This document shows positions 7,425 through 17,203 of a stretch of DNA of 64,000 nucleotides, in pieces. Source of the stretch: CAYNZP01 sp964401835 (GTDB taxonomy: Bacteria; Planctomycetota; Phycisphaerae; SM23-33); the NCBI GenBank assembly GCA_964401835.1, contig CAYNZP010000001.1, forward strand, positions 1 to 64,000, written 5' to 3'. The position numbers and the translations under genes are program-made. Position 1 is the first letter of the stretch. The number at the start of each line of letters is the position of its first letter. The notes below the pieces were generated by a model. That model searched no databases. It was not told the origin of the DNA and was given only the letters and a program-made list of their open reading frames with translations.

Positions 7425-10295
7425 ATGATTCACAGGATAGAGATCAGGCCCAAACAGTCCCTTGGCGACCCACACGCCGAGGGTATCGCCCACCAGATAG
7501 CGGAACTCGGAATCGACGCCGTCAAAGACGTTCGCTCGGCCAGGCTTTTCTTCCTTGCTGGCGACATCAGCGACGCCGACGCACAGCGCGTCGCGCGCGA
7601 GCTGCTGGCTGACCCGGTAATCGAGGAATTCTCCATCGGCAACGGCTCAGCTGCCGAAGGAAAGGTTATCGAAGTCCACCTCAAGCCCGGCGTTATGGAC
7701 CCGGTAGCTGCCTCGACTCAAAAGGCAATCGCCGATATGGGCATCGACATAACTTCCGTCCAGACAGGCCGCCGCTATGAACTCGTCGGTGATGTCAGCG
7801 ACGACCAATGCGAGACAGTCGCACGCCGACTGCTGGCCAATGCCGTCATAGAGGACTTCCACTTCGAGTCATTCACCCCGCCGGAAACGCACGGCCAGGA
7901 TTACGAGCTGAAAATCGTCGAAGTGCCGATTCGCAAGCTCGACGACGCCGGGCTGATGAAGCTTTCCACCGATGGCGATTTGTTCCTGAACCTCGTCGAG
8001 ATGAAGGGCATCCAGGAATACTACCAGCGCATCGGGCGCGAGGCCAGCGACGTCGAACTGGAGATGATCGCCCAGACATGGTCCGAGCACTGCGTACACA
8101 AGACGTTCCGCTCGGATGTCTGCGTAAAGAACAACTCCGGCGAGGTAGTCGAGGAAATTTCCAACCTTATCAAGACAACAATCTTCGGCGTAACGAAAAA
8201 ACTCAACAAGCCGTGGTGCATCAGCGTATTCAAGGACAACGCCGGCGTTATCGAATTTGACGAAGACGAAGCTGTCTGCTTCAAGGTAGAAACGCACAAC
8301 CACCCCTCAGCTATCGAGCCCTACGGAGGAGCGTCGACCGGTATCGGTGGCGTACTGCGAGACCCGATGGGTACGGGCTTGGGCGCCCGCCCGGTGGCAA
8401 ATACCGATGTGTTCTGCTTCGGCCCGACAGATATGCCGCTCGAAGACGTGCCAAAAGGCGTTCTTCACCCACGCCGTGTGATGCGAGGCGTCGTCGGCGG
8501 CGTTCGGGATTACGGTAACAGGATGGGCGTGCCGACTGTAAACGGAGCTGTCTATTTCGACGAGAAATATCTCGGCAACCCGCTGGTGTTCTGCGGTACC
8601 GTCGGGATGATCCCGCGCGACAAATGCTTCAAAGAGCCCAAACCCGGCGATGCGATAATCTGCGTCGGCGGCAAGACCGGCCGAGACGGCATCCACGGCG
8701 CGACGTTCAGCAGTGGCGAACTTACCCACACCCACGAGACGGAATTCTCGCACGCCGTACAGATCGGCAACGCGATTACCGAAAAGAAGACGCTCGACAC
8801 GCTGCTGCAGGCCCGCGATGAAGGGCTTTACACAGCGATAACCGACTGCGGAGCGGGCGGCCTGAGTAGTGCCGTCGGCGAGATGGGCGAAGACATCGGC
8901 GCGGAAGTCCACATCGACCGCATTCCGGTAAAGTACAAGGGCCTGACCTACGCCGAGACATGGATTTCCGAAGCTCAGGAACGCATGGTCTTGTCCGTGC
9001 CGCAGGAAAACGTCGAGCGAATAATGCAGATATTCGAATCCGAGGACGTCGAAGCAACAAACATCGGCCATTACGGCACCGAGGGCAAGATGCTCAAGCT
9101 GTTCTATGAGGATCAAGCCGTCGGCGAGCTCGAGATGGACTTCCTCCATCAGGGCATACCCCAGCCGGTGAAAGAAGCTGTCTACGAAAAAGTGGCCGCC
9201 CCCTCGCCCGTACCGGCCCAGAAGGAAAACTATAACGATACACTGACGAAAATACTCGCTGCACCAAACGTAGCCAGCAAGGAATGGATCGTCCGCCAGT
9301 ACGACCACGAAGTCCAGGGCGGCAGCGTTATCAAGCCGCTTGTCGGCGCGACCCAGGATGGCCCGGGCGATGCTTCCGTCGTCCGCCCGGCACTCAAGAG
9401 CAACAAGGGACTGGCCGTTTCGTGCGGCATGAACCCGCGATTCGGCGACCTGGACCCTTACCAGAGTGCCCTTCACGCCGTGGACGAAGCCATGCGAAAC
9501 CTCGTCTGCGTCGGCGGCAATCTCGAGCGAACAGCCATACTGGACAACTTCTGCTGGGGCAACTGCAACAAGCCCGACCGCATGGGCTCGCTTGTCCAGT
9601 CAGCAAAGGGCTGTCATGACGCTGCGATGGTTTACGAAACGCCATTCGTCTCTGGCAAGGACTCGCTCAATAATGAGTTCCAGACCGACACCGGCGAAAC
9701 AATCGCGATTCCGGCGACACTGTTGATTTCAGCCATCAGCGTTATTGACGATGCTACAAAGTGCGTAACGTCCGACCTGAAAGAGGCGGGCAATTACCTG
9801 TTCGTCCTCGGCACTACCGGCAGCGATCTCGGCGGCAGTCATTACCTTCTGGCTGAAGGGCTCGAAAGCGGCAACGACGTCCCGCCTGTCGATCTTGAAG
9901 CATCGTTAAAAGTATTGAAGGCGACACAGGCAGCTATCGAGGCCGGCCTTGTCCGCAGCTGTCACGACCTCTCTGAAGGCGGCCTGGCAGTAGCGGCTGG
10001 TGAGATGGCCTTTGCTGGGGGGTTTGGCGTAGATATCAATCTCGATGCGGTCCCGACCAATGGCGAAACCTCTGCAGCGGCGATTCTGTTCAGTGAATAC
10101 GCAGGCCGACTGCTCGTTGAAGTAACTCCGGAAAATCATGACGCATTCCTGCGGCTGATAAAGGATGTACCGCTGGGCGAAATCGGCAAGGTTACAGATA
10201 CCGGCAAGATCGAAATCAAGGCTGAGGGCACCAATGTTGTCGATCTTGGAATCGAAGACGCCAAGGCTGCATGGCAAGGAACATTTAACTGGTAA
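7425..10295 (+). CDS. purL: FGAM synthase with two N-terminal PurS domains fused to PurL
   Basis: Catalyses the ATP- and glutamine-dependent fourth step of purine synthesis. Residues 1-72 and 79-150 are two copies of a PurS-like fold (compare LGDPHAEGIAHQIAELGIDAVKDVR with MDPVAASTQKAIADMGIDITSVQ). The catalytic PurL part follows, with the QTWSEHCVHKTF motif, the KVETHNHPSAIEPYGGASTG ATP site and the DCGAGGLSSAVGEMG segment. From the ATG at 7425 it has 956 residues. The longer open frame from 7140 starts inside the pgi terminator and is unlikely. PurQ is encoded separately two genes downstream. Confidence 0.93.
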   Translation: MIHRIEIRPKQSLGDPHAEGIAHQIAELGIDAVKDVRSARLFFLAGDISDADAQRVARELLADPVIEEFSIGNGSAAEGKVIEVHLKPGVMDPVAASTQKAIADMGIDITSVQTGRRYELVGDVSDDQCETVARRLLANAVIEDFHFESFTPPETHGQDYELKIVEVPIRKLDDAGLMKLSTDGDLFLNLVEMKGIQEYYQRIGREASDVELEMIAQTWSEHCVHKTFRSDVCVKNNSGEVVEEISNLIKTTIFGVTKKLNKPWCISVFKDNAGVIEFDEDEAVCFKVETHNHPSAIEPYGGASTGIGGVLRDPMGTGLGARPVANTDVFCFGPTDMPLEDVPKGVLHPRRVMRGVVGGVRDYGNRMGVPTVNGAVYFDEKYLGNPLVFCGTVGMIPRDKCFKEPKPGDAIICVGGKTGRDGIHGATFSSGELTHTHETEFSHAVQIGNAITEKKTLDTLLQARDEGLYTAITDCGAGGLSSAVGEMGEDIGAEVHIDRIPVKYKGLTYAETWISEAQERMVLSVPQENVERIMQIFESEDVEATNIGHYGTEGKMLKLFYEDQAVGELEMDFLHQGIPQPVKEAVYEKVAAPSPVPAQKENYNDTLTKILAAPNVASKEWIVRQYDHEVQGGSVIKPLVGATQDGPGDASVVRPALKSNKGLAVSCGMNPRFGDLDPYQSALHAVDEAMRNLVCVGGNLERTAILDNFCWGNCNKPDRMGSLVQSAKGCHDAAMVYETPFVSGKDSLNNEFQTDTGETIAIPATLLISAISVIDDATKCVTSDLKEAGNYLFVLGTTGSDLGGSHYLLAEGLESGNDVPPVDLEASLKVLKATQAAIEAGLVRSCHDLSEGGLAVAAGEMAFAGGFGVDINLDAVPTNGETSAAAILFSEYAGRLLVEVTPENHDAFLRLIKDVPLGEIGKVTDTGKIEIKAEGTNVVDLGIEDAKAAWQGTFNW

Positions 10296-10315
10296 ACAAA
10301 CACAAAGGTGCAGAC

Positions 10316-11191
10316 ATGAAAATAAAGGTCAACATTATTGGATGCATTCTTGTTTTTTCCGTATGCCAGTCGCTGTTAATTGCTCAAGAAAAAACGAAGC
10401 CCCTAACAGCAATAATTGGTGCCTTCGGCCCAGAGGTCCAAACACTAGAAAATCAAATTTCAGAAAAACAATCTGTCTCTATACAAGGTTTGCACTTTTC
10501 TTCTGGAAAGCTTAATGGAAGAAATGTGGTTATAGCGAAAACAGGTGTGGGCAAAGTTAATGCAGCTATGACAGCGACATTGCTCATAAATCATTTCAAC
10601 CCCAATGAACTTATATTTACTGGAATCTCTGGAGGTTTAAATCCTGAATTGTTCCCCGGTGACGTTGTCATCGGTCAAACAACTGTACAGCATGATTATG
10701 GCAGGCTTTTAGCTGGAGGATTTGAGAATCATTCGACAAGAAATCCTATCGATGGCATGCGTAACCCGATTTTCTTTCCCGCCAATAAAAGATTATTGAA
10801 AATCGCCGAAGAATCCGCAGATAAAATCGAACTTGAAAAAATCAAGGTTGGGACAAAGCAGCACACCCCAAAAATCATCACGGGCATAATCTCTACAGGT
10901 GACTGTTTCGTTGCATCTTCTTCTGGGAAAGAAGAAATCCGTAAAAGAGTCAAAGCTGACGTCGTTGAAATGGAAGGTGCTGCAGTTTCGCAAGTTTGTT
11001 TCCAGTTGAAAGTACCTTGTATTGTTATTCGGAGTGTAAGTGACGTAGCAGATGAAGAAGCTTTGGTAGACATTGAAAAATTCTACCAAATTGCTGCACA
11101 AAATTCCGCTAAGCTCGTTGTTAAAATAATTGAAAAACTTAATCTTGAAAGAACCCTCAAAGAAGAGTCATACCAAAAGGCAAGCGACTAG
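10316..11191 (+). CDS. exported MTA/SAH nucleosidase-like phosphorylase-superfamily protein
   Basis: 291 residues. An N-terminal signal peptide (MKIKVNIIGCILVFSVCQSLLIAQ) is followed by a nucleoside phosphorylase/MTAN fold with KTGVGKVNAAM, FTGISGGLNP, the substrate-ribose motif VVEMEGAAV and the catalytic Asp in RSVSDVAD. These residues match 5'-methylthioadenosine/S-adenosylhomocysteine nucleosidase, which is normally cytoplasmic, so this copy probably acts outside the cytoplasm on adenosyl thioethers. It sits 20 bases after purL and 14 bases before purQ. It is clearly more AT-rich than either, which suggests insertion into the purine unit. Confidence 0.83.
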   Translation: MKIKVNIIGCILVFSVCQSLLIAQEKTKPLTAIIGAFGPEVQTLENQISEKQSVSIQGLHFSSGKLNGRNVVIAKTGVGKVNAAMTATLLINHFNPNELIFTGISGGLNPELFPGDVVIGQTTVQHDYGRLLAGGFENHSTRNPIDGMRNPIFFPANKRLLKIAEESADKIELEKIKVGTKQHTPKIITGIISTGDCFVASSSGKEEIRKRVKADVVEMEGAAVSQVCFQLKVPCIVIRSVSDVADEEALVDIEKFYQIAAQNSAKLVVKIIEKLNLERTLKEESYQKASD

Positions 11192-11205
11192 AAAAAGAGA
11201 AAAAA

Positions 11206-11982
11206 ATGGCTACACCGAAAGCATTGGTATTAAGGACAGCTGGGACTAACTGCGACCGTGAGACGCAGCATGCGTTGGAACAGGCCGGCTTCGAGGCTGA
11301 GCGCGTTCACGTATTTCGCCTGATGGAAAAGCCGGAAAGTCTCAGCGAATATCAGTTCCTGGTCATTCCCGGCGGCTTCAGCTACGGAGACGACGTGGCA
11401 GCTGGCAAGATACTCGCCAATCAGATGCTCCACCGCCTGGCAGAACCGCTGAACAAGTTCCTCGCTGACGAAAAGCTTGTGCTGGGCATTTGCAACGGCT
11501 TTCAGGTGATGATAAAGAGCGGCCTGCTACCGTGGGCAAAAGTAGACCCCGCCGAGGCCAACCACGACGCGACGCTGGCGTGGAACGACAACGGCCGATT
11601 CGAGGATCGTTGGGTGCACCTGCGATGTGATTCAGAAAAATGCGTCTTCCTGCCAAAAGGCGAGATAATCACCCTGCCAATCGCACACGGCGAAGGCAAA
11701 TTCGTGCCGCAGGACGGGATTTTGGACAAACTCCGCGAAAACGACCAACCAGCCTTGCGCTACGTCGATGAAAACGGCCAGCCGGGCGGATTTCCCGTCA
11801 ATCCCAACGGCAGCATCGACGATATCGCCGGCATTTGCGACCCGTCTGGACGTGTCATGGGCATGATGCCACACCCGGAACGATTCGTGGACATCACCCA
11901 TCATCCGCAGTGGACGCGAAAGAAGATCGAGAGCGCAGACGGCTCGATAATCTTCCAGCGAGCGCACGAATATCTCAAATAA
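11206..11982 (+). CDS. purQ: FGAM synthase glutaminase subunit
   Basis: Class I glutamine amidotransferase that feeds ammonia to PurL. 258 residues with the nucleophile elbow GICNGFQ (catalytic Cys), FVIPGGFSYGDDVAAG-type oxyanion segment, and the His-Glu pair in MMPHPER. It is the partner of the PurS-PurS-PurL fusion upstream. The ribosome-binding site is weak (AGAGA), so translation may depend on readthrough from the nucleosidase gene. Confidence 0.95.
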   Translation: MATPKALVLRTAGTNCDRETQHALEQAGFEAERVHVFRLMEKPESLSEYQFLVIPGGFSYGDDVAAGKILANQMLHRLAEPLNKFLADEKLVLGICNGFQVMIKSGLLPWAKVDPAEANHDATLAWNDNGRFEDRWVHLRCDSEKCVFLPKGEIITLPIAHGEGKFVPQDGILDKLRENDQPALRYVDENGQPGGFPVNPNGSIDDIAGICDPSGRVMGMMPHPERFVDITHHPQWTRKKIESADGSIIFQRAHEYLK

Positions 11983-12057
11983 GAAAATTTCTCGCATATT
12001 TTTGCAGCTTCCTGCCGATAAAGAGCTTGAGACGTTTTTTGTATGGAAGGAACCGAT

Positions 12058-13275
12058 ATGCGCATATTTGTAACGATGATGTTGACTTTAGCACTGTTGG
12101 CCGGCTGCACGCAGGTTGACGAAAACTCCAAGTGGAACCCCCGCGCGGACTATCCGCCGTGGGCGTATGACGCGCCGTTTTACTATCGCCCGACCGAAGA
12201 TATAAAGCCCTTCGAAAACATCGGGCCCGATATCCCTATCTATTACACCAATAATTCCTACTACTTCATCAAGCACCCCGGAAACTGCCAATTAGCCGGG
12301 GTTGCGAGAGTGGCAATATTCTGCTCTTTAGATGAAGGTGAAAGCTGGCAGCGCAATGGTTTTTACGGCGTCGAGCAAACACACTTCCTGTTCCAGGCCG
12401 ACCAGGACGGCCGACATTGGATCCGCTTCGTGGGCCCAGGCCAGGGCGTGACTCAAGTGCCTAAAGGCCAGCCGCATAGAATCTATGTGGTCGATACCAA
12501 AACGCCAATTATCGAACTCCAGCTGACCCCGGCGACAGAGGAAAAGGACCCCGGCACGGGTCAAACCAGGCCGCACATTTACAAACCTGGCGATAGCGTA
12601 ATTCTCAAGTGGTCGGTCAGTGACGTCAACCTCAAGGAAGGCTCGATCAGGCTGGGAACGTGCTTTGCGAACTTCCCGGATAACCTTATCTGGAGCAAAT
12701 TCCCCAAGCCCCTGCCGCCGACAGGCGAGATGAAAATAGAAATTCCGGCAGAGTCAGCCGGCAAGGGTGGCGGCCTGCGGTTCAGGATGGAAGCCACCGA
12801 CAAGGCTGGCAATATCGGCATGGCCCTGACAGATACACTGCGCGTCGCAGCCGTCGAAGGTGGCCCGAGCCCGACAACACGTCCTGCCGATATCTTCGAG
12901 CAGGTTTCGCGCAGGCCAAAAACGCCAGCTGAGCTTGGCTGGCCGACTAAGGGCGAACTCGTCCGCGGCGGCACGAGCAGAATCCTCGGCTGGCTGCCCA
13001 AAGACGTTGAAAAATATCAATCGGTCGAACTTCAGTTCTCGCCCGACGATGGGCGAAGCTGGCAGACACTCGCAACCGACCTGAAGGCTGGCAAACCGGT
13101 CAAGTGGTCCGTTCCGATGGCTTCAAGCAAGATCAGCCGTCTGCGAATTGTCGGCGTTAAGACAGAGGCTGGGCAAATTCGCAGATTCATGCTCTCAATG
13201 ACCAGCAGATTCACCGTTGATACCATCATGCCAGGTACGATCTACGGCCCTCGAAAGATTCAGTCAGAAGAATAA
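12058..13275 (+). CDS. hypothetical exported lipoprotein with Ig/beta-sandwich-like content
   Basis: 405 residues. The signal peptide ends in a lipobox (LALLAGC), so the protein is likely lipid-anchored. The mature part contains repeated beta-rich segments of the type seen in carbohydrate-binding or Ig-like modules (SVILKWSVSDVNLKEGSIRL, MEATDKAGNIGMAL and SVELQFSPDDGRSWQTLATD). GGAAGG 7 bases upstream supports the ATG at 12058 over the ATG at 12043. No family name is certain. A bidirectional terminator follows. Confidence 0.75.
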   Translation: MRIFVTMMLTLALLAGCTQVDENSKWNPRADYPPWAYDAPFYYRPTEDIKPFENIGPDIPIYYTNNSYYFIKHPGNCQLAGVARVAIFCSLDEGESWQRNGFYGVEQTHFLFQADQDGRHWIRFVGPGQGVTQVPKGQPHRIYVVDTKTPIIELQLTPATEEKDPGTGQTRPHIYKPGDSVILKWSVSDVNLKEGSIRLGTCFANFPDNLIWSKFPKPLPPTGEMKIEIPAESAGKGGGLRFRMEATDKAGNIGMALTDTLRVAAVEGGPSPTTRPADIFEQVSRRPKTPAELGWPTKGELVRGGTSRILGWLPKDVEKYQSVELQFSPDDGRSWQTLATDLKAGKPVKWSVPMASSKISRLRIVGVKTEAGQIRRFMLSMTSRFTVDTIMPGTIYGPRKIQSEE

Positions 13276-13289
13276 GACACTCTCACTAC

Positions 13290-13328
13290 AAAAAAGGCGG
13301 CGGTTTGAGTTAGCCGTCGCCTTTTTTA
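13290..13328 (+). terminator. bidirectional terminator between convergent genes
   Basis: A 10-bp GC-rich stem (GGCGGCGG paired with CCGTCGCC) is flanked by A6 on the left and T6 on the right, so it can end the lipoprotein transcript on the plus strand and the DUF378 transcript on the minus strand. Confidence 0.8.
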
Positions 13329-13401
13329 TTAGGCAACACCCCTCTTAAAAAGTGCTACCTTCATCCATGCACGCCTCTTTAGATCGCAACTGCGGCACAA
13401 A

Positions 13402-13638
13402 CTAGGCCGGGTGCGGTGTGTGGGGCTTGGTGAAGTGTGCCAGATGTGGCGACCTCACAGCCGTGTAGATAGCAGCCAGCGCGACGAGGATATAGATAAT
13501 TCTCGAGAGAAACGAGAGCTCGCCGAAGATGGCAGCTACCAGATCGAACTCGAACAGGCCCCACAGCCCCCAATTCAGGCCGCCGATAACGACCAGAACC
13601 AGGGTGATAAGATCCAAGTAGTTCATCCGATGAGTCAT
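13402..13638 (-). CDS. DUF378 family small membrane protein
   Basis: 78 residues with two hydrophobic segments. The sequence NYLDLITLVLVVIGGLNWGLWGLFEFDLVA followed by LSRIIYILVALAAIY is the DUF378 (YuzA-like) signature. The function of the family is unknown. AAGGGG lies about 9 bases before the ATG. The C-terminal tail is rich in His and Pro (HLAHFTKPHTPHPA), which is unusual for the family. Confidence 0.85.
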   Translation of the reverse strand: MTHRMNYLDLITLVLVVIGGLNWGLWGLFEFDLVAAIFGELSFLSRIIYILVALAAIYTAVRSPHLAHFTKPHTPHPA

Positions 13639-13864
13639 TTTCGATTCCCCTTAACTATCGGCCGATCCATGACTCATGCCAATTTGATTTGCGCCCCTGG
13701 CCCGTTTACCCAGGAGGTGCTTTTGGAATTCCTCATTTAATTATACGCATTGACAAGTCCTTAAGTGTCCTGTTAATGCGGTGAATTAATGGATTACGCG
13801 GAGGTTCCGGCCAAGGCGACACTTGCCGTTTGGGCGGCTCTGCCATATCATCCCACTTTCAAAG

Positions 13865-16489
13865 ATGAGCGATAAAAACGGCGGACAAAACGACACGCCG
13901 GCGATGCGGCAGTATCGCCAGTTCAAGGAAACATACCCGGACTACATACTCTTTTTCCGGATGGGCGACTTCTATGAGATGTTCTACGAAGACGCCAAGA
14001 TCGCCAGCCGCGTATTGGGCCTGGCGCTGACCAGCAGAAGCAAAGGCCCGTCGGCCATTCCGCTTGCGGGCATCCCCTACCACGCCGCAGAAAGCTACCT
14101 GGCCCGGCTGATAAAGGCCGGCCACCGCGTGGCGATGTGCGAGCAGGTCGAAGACCCCAAAAAGGCAAAAGGCGTCGTCAAGCGCGACGTTGTCCGCCTG
14201 GTTACGCCGGGCACACTCACAGATGACTTTTTACTCGAGCAGAACGAAGGGAACTTTCTGGTCGCTGTGTTCAAGGCAAAGACCGGCTCGAAAGACAACG
14301 GCCAGGCCGGCGTGGCGTGGGTGGAACTTTCCAGCGGCGCGTTCTGGACGATGACGACGCCCTCCGATGCCGTGCTGGACGAGGTCGTCCGAATCCGCCC
14401 TGCCGAGGTGATATTCCCCGAAGGCGACAGCTTCGATACGCCCAGCTTCCGCGAAACGCTTGCCCAGAGCACGGGCACAGCTGCCACCAGCAGGCCGCCC
14501 TGGGCGTTCGACTCGCGGGCTTCAGTTGAAGCGCTTAACGACCATTTCGGAACAAAAACACTCGAAGGTTTCGGCTTCGACGGCTGGGATGAATCCATCT
14601 CCGCAGCTGGCGCGATTATCGAGTACCTTCGCGAGACACAAAAGACAGCCATTGAACATATCCGCACGCTGAAAAAATTCGACCGTTCCGACCACATGCA
14701 GGTAGACGGCAACACTCTCCGCTGTCTCGAGGTACACCGGACACTGCGGTCCAACCAGCGTGTGGGCAGCCTCCTGGCCTCCATAGACCGCTCCTGCACG
14801 GGAATGGGAGCGAGGCTGCTGGAGCGCTGGTTGACATTTCCGCTTACCGGTTACAGTATGATAACCGCCCGTCAGGACGCGGTGGAAGAACTGGGCTCTG
14901 ACCGGACGCGACTAAAAAGCCTGCGCGAGATACTGCAGGACGTAGCGCAGATAGACCGCATCGCTGCCGGCATCGCAATGGGCCGGGTCAGGCCGAGGGA
15001 ACTGGTCGCACTCGGCCAAACCCTCAGGCTGCTGCCAAAACTGGCGGCGACAATCGACGGCTGCACCGCAGAACTTATTACACAGCTTTACCCCGCACTT
15101 ACCGGGCTTGAGGTGCAGGCTGAACTTATAAGCCGGTCGATAGATTCGGACTGCCCGAACTCGATCGCCGACGGCGGTGTGATATCGGCTGGGTTCAACG
15201 AAGAGCTCGACCGGCTGCGGCGCATCGGCAAGGACGGCCAGAGCTGGCTGGCCGAGTATCAGGCCCAGCAGTCGAAGCGGATCGGAATACCGAATCTCAA
15301 GGTCGGCTATAACAGGGTGTTCGGCTATTACATAGAGATCTCCAACGTCAACAAGGACAAGGCCCCGCCCGACTACGTCCGCAAGCAGACGCTCAAAAAC
15401 GCCGAGCGATACATAACCGACGAACTGAAGAAATACGAAAACGAAGTTCTCAGTGCCGACGAGCGGGCAAAAAGTCTCGAGGCCCGGCTGTTCGAGCAGA
15501 TACGTCTGGAACTCGCGCAATACATACCCGCCTTCCAGGCTGCCGCGGACGCACTGGCGAATCTGGACGTACTGTGCGGGCTGGCGACGCTGGCGACAGA
15601 ACGCGGCTACAAAAGGCCGACGATGACACAGGACAACGTGCTGAAAATAGTCGGCGGCAAACACCCCGTACTGGCCGAGCAGCTACGGGAACAGTTCGTG
15701 CCGAACGATGTGAGCATGGCTGCCAAAGACGACCGGCTGTTGATAATCACAGGCCCGAACATGGCCGGCAAGAGTACCTACATCCGCCAGACGGCGCTAC
15801 TGGTACTGATGGCACAGACGGGCAGCTTCATACCGGTCGAGGAAGCGACGATAGGCTTGGTCGACAGAATCTTCACGCGCGTCGGGGCAGCTGACGAAAT
15901 ATCGCGCGGGCTCAGTACCTTCATGCTGGAAATGGTCGAGACCGCAAACATACTCAACAACGCCACAAGCCGTTCGTTGGTTATACTCGATGAGGTCGGC
16001 CGGGGAACCAGCACCTGCGACGGCCTGTCGCTGGCTTGGGCGATTTGCGAATTTATCGCACTGAACATCAAGTGTCGAACCATGTTTGCCACGCACTACC
16101 ACGAGCTGACAGAGCTGGAAAATGTGCTCGACGGTACGACGAATCTCAACGTTTCAGTGCGGGAATGGGCAGACGAGGTGATATTCCTGCACAAGATAGT
16201 AAAGGGTGGAACCGACCAGAGCTACGGCGTGCACGTCGCCCGGCTGGCCGGCGTGCCCAAGGATGTCATCGAGCGGGCAAAGGCGATACTGCCCCAGATA
16301 CAGGCACACCTTGCTGACGGGCTGGACATGCCCGAACTTGCCGACCGCGCCAGAGAGGCAGCAGCCCAGATGCAACTGTTCGCAGACCCAGCCTCACGAG
16401 TCGCGCGGGAAATAAAAGACACCGACCTGGAAAACATGACGCCAATGCAGGCACTGGACCTGCTGAGAAAATTAAAAGGTGAGTTGTGA
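13865..16489 (+). CDS. mutS: DNA mismatch repair protein MutS
   Basis: Recognises mismatches and short loops. 874 residues from the ATG at 13865 (MSDKNGGQ). The Phe-X-Glu mismatch-reading motif is in FRMGDFYEMF near the N terminus. The ATPase domain holds Walker A ITGPNMAGKSTYIRQ and Walker B/signature LDEVGRGTSTCDG, and FATHYHELTELE follows. The length and domain order are those of the MutS1 type. It converges with a small secreted-protein gene, with 18 bases between stops. Confidence 0.96.
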   Translation: MSDKNGGQNDTPAMRQYRQFKETYPDYILFFRMGDFYEMFYEDAKIASRVLGLALTSRSKGPSAIPLAGIPYHAAESYLARLIKAGHRVAMCEQVEDPKKAKGVVKRDVVRLVTPGTLTDDFLLEQNEGNFLVAVFKAKTGSKDNGQAGVAWVELSSGAFWTMTTPSDAVLDEVVRIRPAEVIFPEGDSFDTPSFRETLAQSTGTAATSRPPWAFDSRASVEALNDHFGTKTLEGFGFDGWDESISAAGAIIEYLRETQKTAIEHIRTLKKFDRSDHMQVDGNTLRCLEVHRTLRSNQRVGSLLASIDRSCTGMGARLLERWLTFPLTGYSMITARQDAVEELGSDRTRLKSLREILQDVAQIDRIAAGIAMGRVRPRELVALGQTLRLLPKLAATIDGCTAELITQLYPALTGLEVQAELISRSIDSDCPNSIADGGVISAGFNEELDRLRRIGKDGQSWLAEYQAQQSKRIGIPNLKVGYNRVFGYYIEISNVNKDKAPPDYVRKQTLKNAERYITDELKKYENEVLSADERAKSLEARLFEQIRLELAQYIPAFQAAADALANLDVLCGLATLATERGYKRPTMTQDNVLKIVGGKHPVLAEQLREQFVPNDVSMAAKDDRLLIITGPNMAGKSTYIRQTALLVLMAQTGSFIPVEEATIGLVDRIFTRVGAADEISRGLSTFMLEMVETANILNNATSRSLVILDEVGRGTSTCDGLSLAWAICEFIALNIKCRTMFATHYHELTELENVLDGTTNLNVSVREWADEVIFLHKIVKGGTDQSYGVHVARLAGVPKDVIERAKAILPQIQAHLADGLDMPELADRAREAAAQMQLFADPASRVAREIKDTDLENMTPMQALDLLRKLKGEL

Positions 16490-16507
16490 AATTAAGAATC
16501 AATCCTT

Positions 16508-16999
16508 TTAAAACTCGTCGGCCTCTTCTTTTGAATCAACACCTTTTTCGGGCTCAATGTATTTAACTTCAAGCGTTGTTCCTGCCCAAAATTTCCACAA
16601 GTAATCTTCTTTACGAAAAACATGAAGCGTATCTATAACACTTTCCTTGAATGCCGGCCCATTAATCTTCGTTGTTTTAAGTTTTACTCGTAAAACAGAG
16701 TATTCACCATCTGTTCCAATATATTTCATTGAGAGCATCTTGGAATGTAGGTCATATAAGTCGAACATTTTTTCGGCAAATCTCTTTGACGAAGTATAAT
16801 TTGGGGATTCTGGATGTACCGTTGACATTACCATGTCTATATCTTCAAGATTCCATCCTTCAATATTTTTTTCAAACCCCTTCTTTAAGATTTCAGGGGG
16901 ATTTTCTGCTTCTTCTTGTTTATCTGTCGCCAGTGAAGTGGAAATTATCCCGGCTGTGCATAAGATAAGCACCAAAACAATGCTCCAGGCATAACGCAT
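16508..16999 (-). CDS. hypothetical secreted protein
   Basis: 163 residues with a signal peptide (MRYAWSIVLVLILCTAGIISTSLA). The mature part (LKKGFEKNIEGWNLEDIDMVMSTVHPES followed by beta-rich segments and LWKFWAGTTLEVKYI) resembles NTF2-like/SnoaL-type small domains, but this is a pattern impression. The last 15 residues are strongly acidic. It is more AT-rich than the neighbouring mutS. It is followed upstream by a gene for a 61-residue membrane protein in the same direction, 13 bases away. Confidence 0.7.
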   Translation of the reverse strand: MRYAWSIVLVLILCTAGIISTSLATDKQEEAENPPEILKKGFEKNIEGWNLEDIDMVMSTVHPESPNYTSSKRFAEKMFDLYDLHSKMLSMKYIGTDGEYSVLRVKLKTTKINGPAFKESVIDTLHVFRKEDYLWKFWAGTTLEVKYIEPEKGVDSKEEADEF

Positions 17000-17012
17000 T
17001 TTAAGCCCCTTT

Positions 17013-17198
17013 CTATCTATTCACTGCCCACCATGCGACAGCTGCCCCGAAGATCGCCCCGGCGATGATGTTTATAATCAGGCGTCTCTTTACGTTGCAC
17101 GCCTTTGCTCCGCAGATATGCGCCCGGCCAAGGACAAAACCAAGCAGCGAGCCGGCGGCAGCGCCAGCCAGAATTTTAGCAGCTATTTCAAAGTCCAT
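17013..17198 (-). CDS. small membrane protein resembling DUF6132
   Basis: 61 residues. Two glycine/alanine-rich hydrophobic segments (AAKILAGAAAGSLLGFVLG and LIINIIAGAIFGAAVAWWAV) flank a short cysteine-containing loop, HICGAKACNVKRR. That layout resembles the DUF6132 family, whose role is unknown. It lies between the MscS channel gene (5 bases after the channel stop, same strand) and the secreted-protein gene, so the three probably form one transcript. Confidence 0.65.
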   Translation of the reverse strand: MDFEIAAKILAGAAAGSLLGFVLGRAHICGAKACNVKRRLIINIIAGAIFGAAVAWWAVNR

Positions 17199-17203
17199 TT
17201 TTT

